64,000 bases of DNA from Chaetoderma sp. LZ-2023a (Eukaryota > Mollusca > Caudofoveata > Chaetodermatida > Chaetodermatidae). The stretch spans positions 32,542,571 to 32,606,570 of the forward strand of contig CM067372.1 of the NCBI GenBank assembly GCA_034401795.1, given 5' to 3'. Positions within the stretch are counted from its first letter, which is position 1. Each line of letters begins with the position of its first letter. The translations under genes and the position numbers were made by a program. The notes beneath the pieces are model-generated. The model had not been told where the DNA came from and made no database searches. It worked only from the letters and a program-made list of their open reading frames with translations. Below, piece after piece: positions 59,864-64,000 of this stretch.

Positions 59864-60185
59864 GGGCCTTTCCACGTTTAGCCGTGCCAGTAAACAAACA
59901 TAACTCTAGTCTCCATCCACGCCACATCCGTGTTGGGATCGATCTCTGAACTCCCTGACTATCAATTTCCAGAAAGCTATACAGGTAAGCTGTTGAATAT
60001 TTTGAACAGTGCCCAGTTAAATTAGTTTCAAAATATTCAACAGCATGTTTCTTAAAAAGCAAAAACATACAGTTCGTACAACGTGTCGGACTATTAAGTG
60101 TTAAAGACAGGCTTAATCGAATGATTCACGACGTCAGCATACACGTCGCGTAGTTGATTATGACGTCATATGATTGAGTAAAGAA
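59864..60185 (-). mobile_element. Family A repeat, right arm
   Basis: Mirror of 30,037-30,355, with TATACAGGTAAGCTGTTGAA intact (donor match plus hairpin start). Confidence 0.78.
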
Positions 60186-60195
60186 ATGGATTCTC

Positions 60196-61349
60196 TTTAC
60201 TTTATATTTAAATAACCTAACGGATTATCTCGAGAATCACCAATGTAATGATATTAAAATTATGGAAAATCTAAACATATATCTGAAAATGTTAGCTCTG
60301 CTCTATGCTGATGATACAGTTATTATGGCAGACAAAAGGATAGACCTACAAGCCATGCTGGATGAATATTGCAAATACTGTGTACCATGTGGAATCTGAA
60401 AATAAATGTAGACAAAACTAAAATAACTATTTTTGGCAGACGTAAGGCCATCGAGGAATTATTTAGCTTAGGAACAGGGCGTGTAGTAGTAATGGAAACC
60501 TATAAATATTTAGGAATAATCTTCACTAAAAATGGTAGGTTTATTGATACAATAACGCATGAATATGATCAGTGTAAGAAAGCCATGCACGGTCTGAATC
60601 GTCGAATCGCAAATCTCGATCTATCGGTGAATTGCCAAATTAAACTCTTTGACGCAACCATTGTTCCGGCTGCTCTCTATGGCAGCGAAGTATGGGGCTA
60701 CACAATCTACCAACGTTTAGAACAATTGCACTGCAGTTTCATAAAACAAGTACTAAAAATAAAGAAGACTACCCCATCTTTTATGGTGTATGGTGAATCT
60801 GGAAGGTACCCATTCCAAATCACTATCAAATGCAGAATGTTGAAATATCGGGCTACAGTTTTAATGGGCAGTCAAAATAAAATCTCATTAAAACTTTATA
60901 ACTACATGTATAAACACTATATTGAGGAAGGCGTACAATACCCATGGATAAAATATATTGAAACAATATTAAACGATACAGGATTCGGTTTTCTGTGGAC
61001 CACACAACAAGTACTCGATAAAAAGACTACTGTAAACCAGATAAAGCAAAGACTAATCGACCAGTTTATACAGCAGTGGGAGGGTGAAATAAATAGATCA
61101 TCGAAAGGAACAGTGTATAATATATATAAGACAGAATGGCGCGTAGAAAAGTATTTGACAATACTAAATGAATATAACAGGATAGTGCTTTGCAAATTTA
61201 TAACCTCAAATCATCGCCTGCCAATTGAAACTGGCAGGTGGACCAATACACCAAAGATAGATCATAAATGCACATTATGCAATACAAACGATATTGCCGA
61301 TGAATACCATTACCTTTTTATATGCACATATTTCTCTGATGATTGGTAA
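60196..61349 (+). pseudogene. LINE RT/C-terminal fragment, right arm
   Basis: Mirror of 28,870-30,023. It has the same YADD motif (near 60,300) and the same 2-bp frameshift just after it. It then stays open for about 326 codons to TAA at 61,347-61,349, including TSNHRLPIETGRW and the terminal knuckle CTLCNTNDIADEYHYLFIC. Amino-acid differences from the left copy include I/T, K/T, S/P, H/Q, S/R, H/R and R/K changes; nearly all visible changes are non-silent, as expected for a neutrally decaying copy. Confidence 0.9.
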
Positions 61350-61559
61350 TCATACTTACCTTTATATTATAGAAACAGACCGAATTATTTCAAAATGCAA
61401 CAACTATTGGACACTAAAAAGCTAGCATTACTTTAAAAATGTGCCTTTTTATTAGAAAAATTATGAAATAATTTTTCCAAATGATAACACCTACAGCTAA
61501 TTACCGTGACTATGACAATGACAATATCTATAATCGGGGCAAACACACGGCCTACCCAT

Positions 61560-61862
<303 letters not shown>

Positions 61863-61964
61863 ATTAGGCTCATGATGATAAGCAATGTAAGATCTGGTAC
61901 CCATGGAAGATTCAGTCTGCTGGAATTCAGCAACCAGACAATTAACTGGGAAAGCGTGATATGG

Positions 61965-62215
61965 TAGGGGGGGGGGTGTGTTTTTATACTTTAATTAAAT
62001 TAACCTGGCCCCACTCCTCGTTTCTCTTTCTTTTTTTCGCGGAATCGAGGAGAACGGACGAAAGGTTACTCATGATATCAAGGAAGGGTGAAATGGCGGG
62101 AGGGGGAGGGGTTGATATACTTAATTTTGTAAACCTGGCCCCACTCCTCGATTCTCTTTCGTTTTTTCGTGGAATTGAGGAGAACGGACGAAAGGTTACT
62201 CGTGATGACAGGGAA
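61965..62215. repeat. Two tandem units of 130 bp, right arm
   Basis: Mirror of 28,007-28,255. Confidence 0.85.
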
Positions 62216-62339
62216 GGGTTGAGTGACTAATCGTGAATGTATAGGGAATACTGCTGAACAAATGCGGATAACGATTATTATGTTCATATGTCGATGGCTA
62301 ACTAAATTATTTTTAATTGCTTTTTATGGTCGCAGGAGG

Positions 62340-62399
62340 AGGTGGGTTGGATGGTTGGTGGGCGTGGGGTGGGGGGTGGGGGGGGGGGGTGGGGGGTGG
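62340..62399. repeat. G-rich tract, right arm
   Basis: Mirror of 27,833-27,890 with longer G runs; could form G-quadruplexes. Confidence 0.8.
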
Positions 62400-62431
62400 C
62401 GTAAGCCTATAAAAGGTAGTATAAATCTAAG

Positions 62432-62465
62432 GCTAAGGCCGTGTTCTCACTAGAGACTTAACTGG
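62432..62465. mobile_element. Family B terminal stub, right arm
   Basis: Mirror of 27,762-27,796. Confidence 0.45.
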
Positions 62466-63060
62466 CGTAAAGCAATACTGAGGTAATTCAAACACAAAAG
62501 TTTATTTGTAGTGAGATATCATATTAGCAGACAGTTGTAAATTCTGAATCGTGCGCGATCATTTCCAGAACCAACTGTCCTAACTAACATCCATATAATT
62601 TTTATCTGATTATCTTGAAAATATAACATTATTTTAATGAAAAAATCTGAATTTATTGTGATACAGTTAGAAAGACTCGACAGAGGAGAATAAATACAAC
62701 ACGACGCAGAAATAACTTAAAATCTTCCAAAACAAAACACAGAAACGTGTTAGTTAGTATAAGTTTGTAAAACGATGGAAAAGAATGTTCTGATGAATAT
62801 TTTGGGCAAAATTTGATTGGAAGACCGCGCCGCCGGCAGCAATGGCTTTCAAGCGAATTAAGTCCTAAATATTCAACAGTACGTTTCACTTTATTTTGGA
62901 AATATTCTAAATTATTTCCGACCTAAATTATTTCCGAGCTGTACTATAATGTTCAATTTTACAGTCGAATTACACGCATGCATCTAGCGCATTTCAGAAC
63001 TGGTGATTAATTAAAGCGTTAGTACCTGATAGATCTTTAAATCTAATATTCTGGACCATA

Positions 63061-63165
63061 CCTGATAGCGCAGGTTACTGGGCCGTACTGGGCCGTACTG
63101 GGCCAATACCCGACCGTATTGGACAGATATTGGCCAGTACTGGCCCAGTAACCCGCGTTATCAGG
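63061..63165. repeat. Hairpin, right copy (one extra 10-bp unit)
   Basis: Mirror of 27,074-27,168 with GGGCCGTACT present once more. Confidence 0.85.
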
Positions 63166-63291
63166 ATGTGCTTCGAGTCGGTCAATAATGCTATCTGAAC
63201 ATTGTTTCTTATAAGGCAAGAGAGATGGACATAGCATTTCGTAAGGAATTAACATATTACCTCCTCTTTAGCTAAACCAACGTCCTTCTAC

Positions 63292-63625
63292 AATTGGCAG
63301 ATCTGATCTGTCACTCAAGTATATGATGTCATAATCAAATTCGTCACATGGAGACGGACATCACAATCAAAATGCGTAATGATTGACGTATCTTAGCATT
63401 TAACTCCGTCAGGCGTATTGCATAGTCCGTCAAGTGTACGAATAGTATGTATTTACTATTTAATAAAGTTTTACAGTCTATTGAATATTTTGAAACTAAT
63501 ATGACTGGGCGTTGTTTCTGCCATATGGGCCTACCTTGATATTGGGATTCCGAGTGTTCTGGGTTCGATCGACCTCAACACTGAGCTCGGCTAGAACTGG
63601 GCGGGCATAGCTGGAAATGGATCCT
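63292..63625 (+). mobile_element. Family A repeat, right arm
   Basis: Mirror of 26,606-26,945, from GATCTGATCTGTCACTCAAG to GGGCGGGCATAGCTGG. Confidence 0.75.
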
Positions 63626-63899
63626 CTATTCTGCTCTATAGTTGGGAAGACAACTTTATCCGTCCTACTATTTCCACACATCATTAGTGCGGAGTGGCGG
63701 TAATGCGGAGCACTGCGCTGCACTGCGCGGACATATATATTTACGGATTAATAAAGAGCGAGAAAATTCCATCAAAATACCAAAAAATCTTTCGCGCTGT
63801 CATCTTTCGACAAAGTGACATATATCAAAGAGAAGCACTTCTGATTGATGATGAAATAAGAAGCCCTACAGCGCGATAACACTGCGTTATTCTCGTTAT

Positions 63900-63909
63900 T
63901 CTCGCGAGA
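63900..63909. promoter_or_regulatory. TCTCGCGAGA palindrome, right arm
   Basis: Mirror of 26,330-26,339. Confidence 0.35.
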
Positions 63910-64000
63910 ATCCCGTTAGATATGACCGTTATCACGCTTAGTAGCCGGTGTGCTAAAATGAATGAGCTTGTCTTTCTCGCGGTCCGACAAAGCCAAGGAA

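Overview
This window is animal nuclear DNA. Its one recognisable host gene is cut into small exons with GT-AG introns. The rest is LINE (non-LTR) remnants, a hAT transposon, several families of palindromic non-autonomous elements (MITEs) and long microsatellites. The repeat mix and about 1% difference between two near-identical blocks fit a highly heterozygous, probably marine, invertebrate. I cannot name the species or phylum from sequence alone.

Layout. 1-26 kb: intergenic DNA with scattered copies of one repeat (here 'family A'), a degenerate LINE (about 4.07-5.72 kb), a 34-bp minisatellite (3.3-3.6 kb), a large CTA tract (13.0-13.65 kb), a pair of palindromic MITEs (14.1-14.8 kb), a TA tract (15.2-15.45 kb), a second degenerate LINE on the minus strand (20.4-22.6 kb) and a TGTC/TGCC/CGTC tract (23.1-23.5 kb). 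26.24-36.22 kb: the left arm of a roughly 10-kb inverted duplication, holding three LINE fragments, a trinucleotide tract and several family A copies. 36.2-38.7 kb: tandem repeats. 38.72-43.20 kb: a hAT element with a matching target duplication, a broken transposase, an inserted LINE and an inserted MITE. 43.2-47.4 kb: tandem repeats and unrecognised DNA. 47.55-53.35 kb: four C-terminal exons (minus strand) of an M1 aminopeptidase; its introns contain a LINE with a single in-frame stop, a TTAA-type MITE and three family A repeats. 53,501-54,000: exactly 500 N. 54,001-64,000: the right arm, a reverse-complement copy of the left arm that continues to the window edge.

The inverted copy begins on the first base after the 500-N gap, differs by only about 1% plus short repeat-length changes, and sits where the upstream exons of the aminopeptidase should lie. 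The simplest reading is a wrongly placed alternative haplotype contig. A real recent inverted duplication is not excluded.

The most promising undescribed element is family A, with about 24 copies. Each full copy carries CRE-like TGACGTCA palindromes at one end, an AATAAA, a long central hairpin, a CAG|GTAAGC splice-donor match next to the hairpin, and a GC-box (GGGCGGGGC) at the other end. It spreads regulatory-type motifs through intergenic DNA and introns. Whether any copy is active cannot be judged from sequence.
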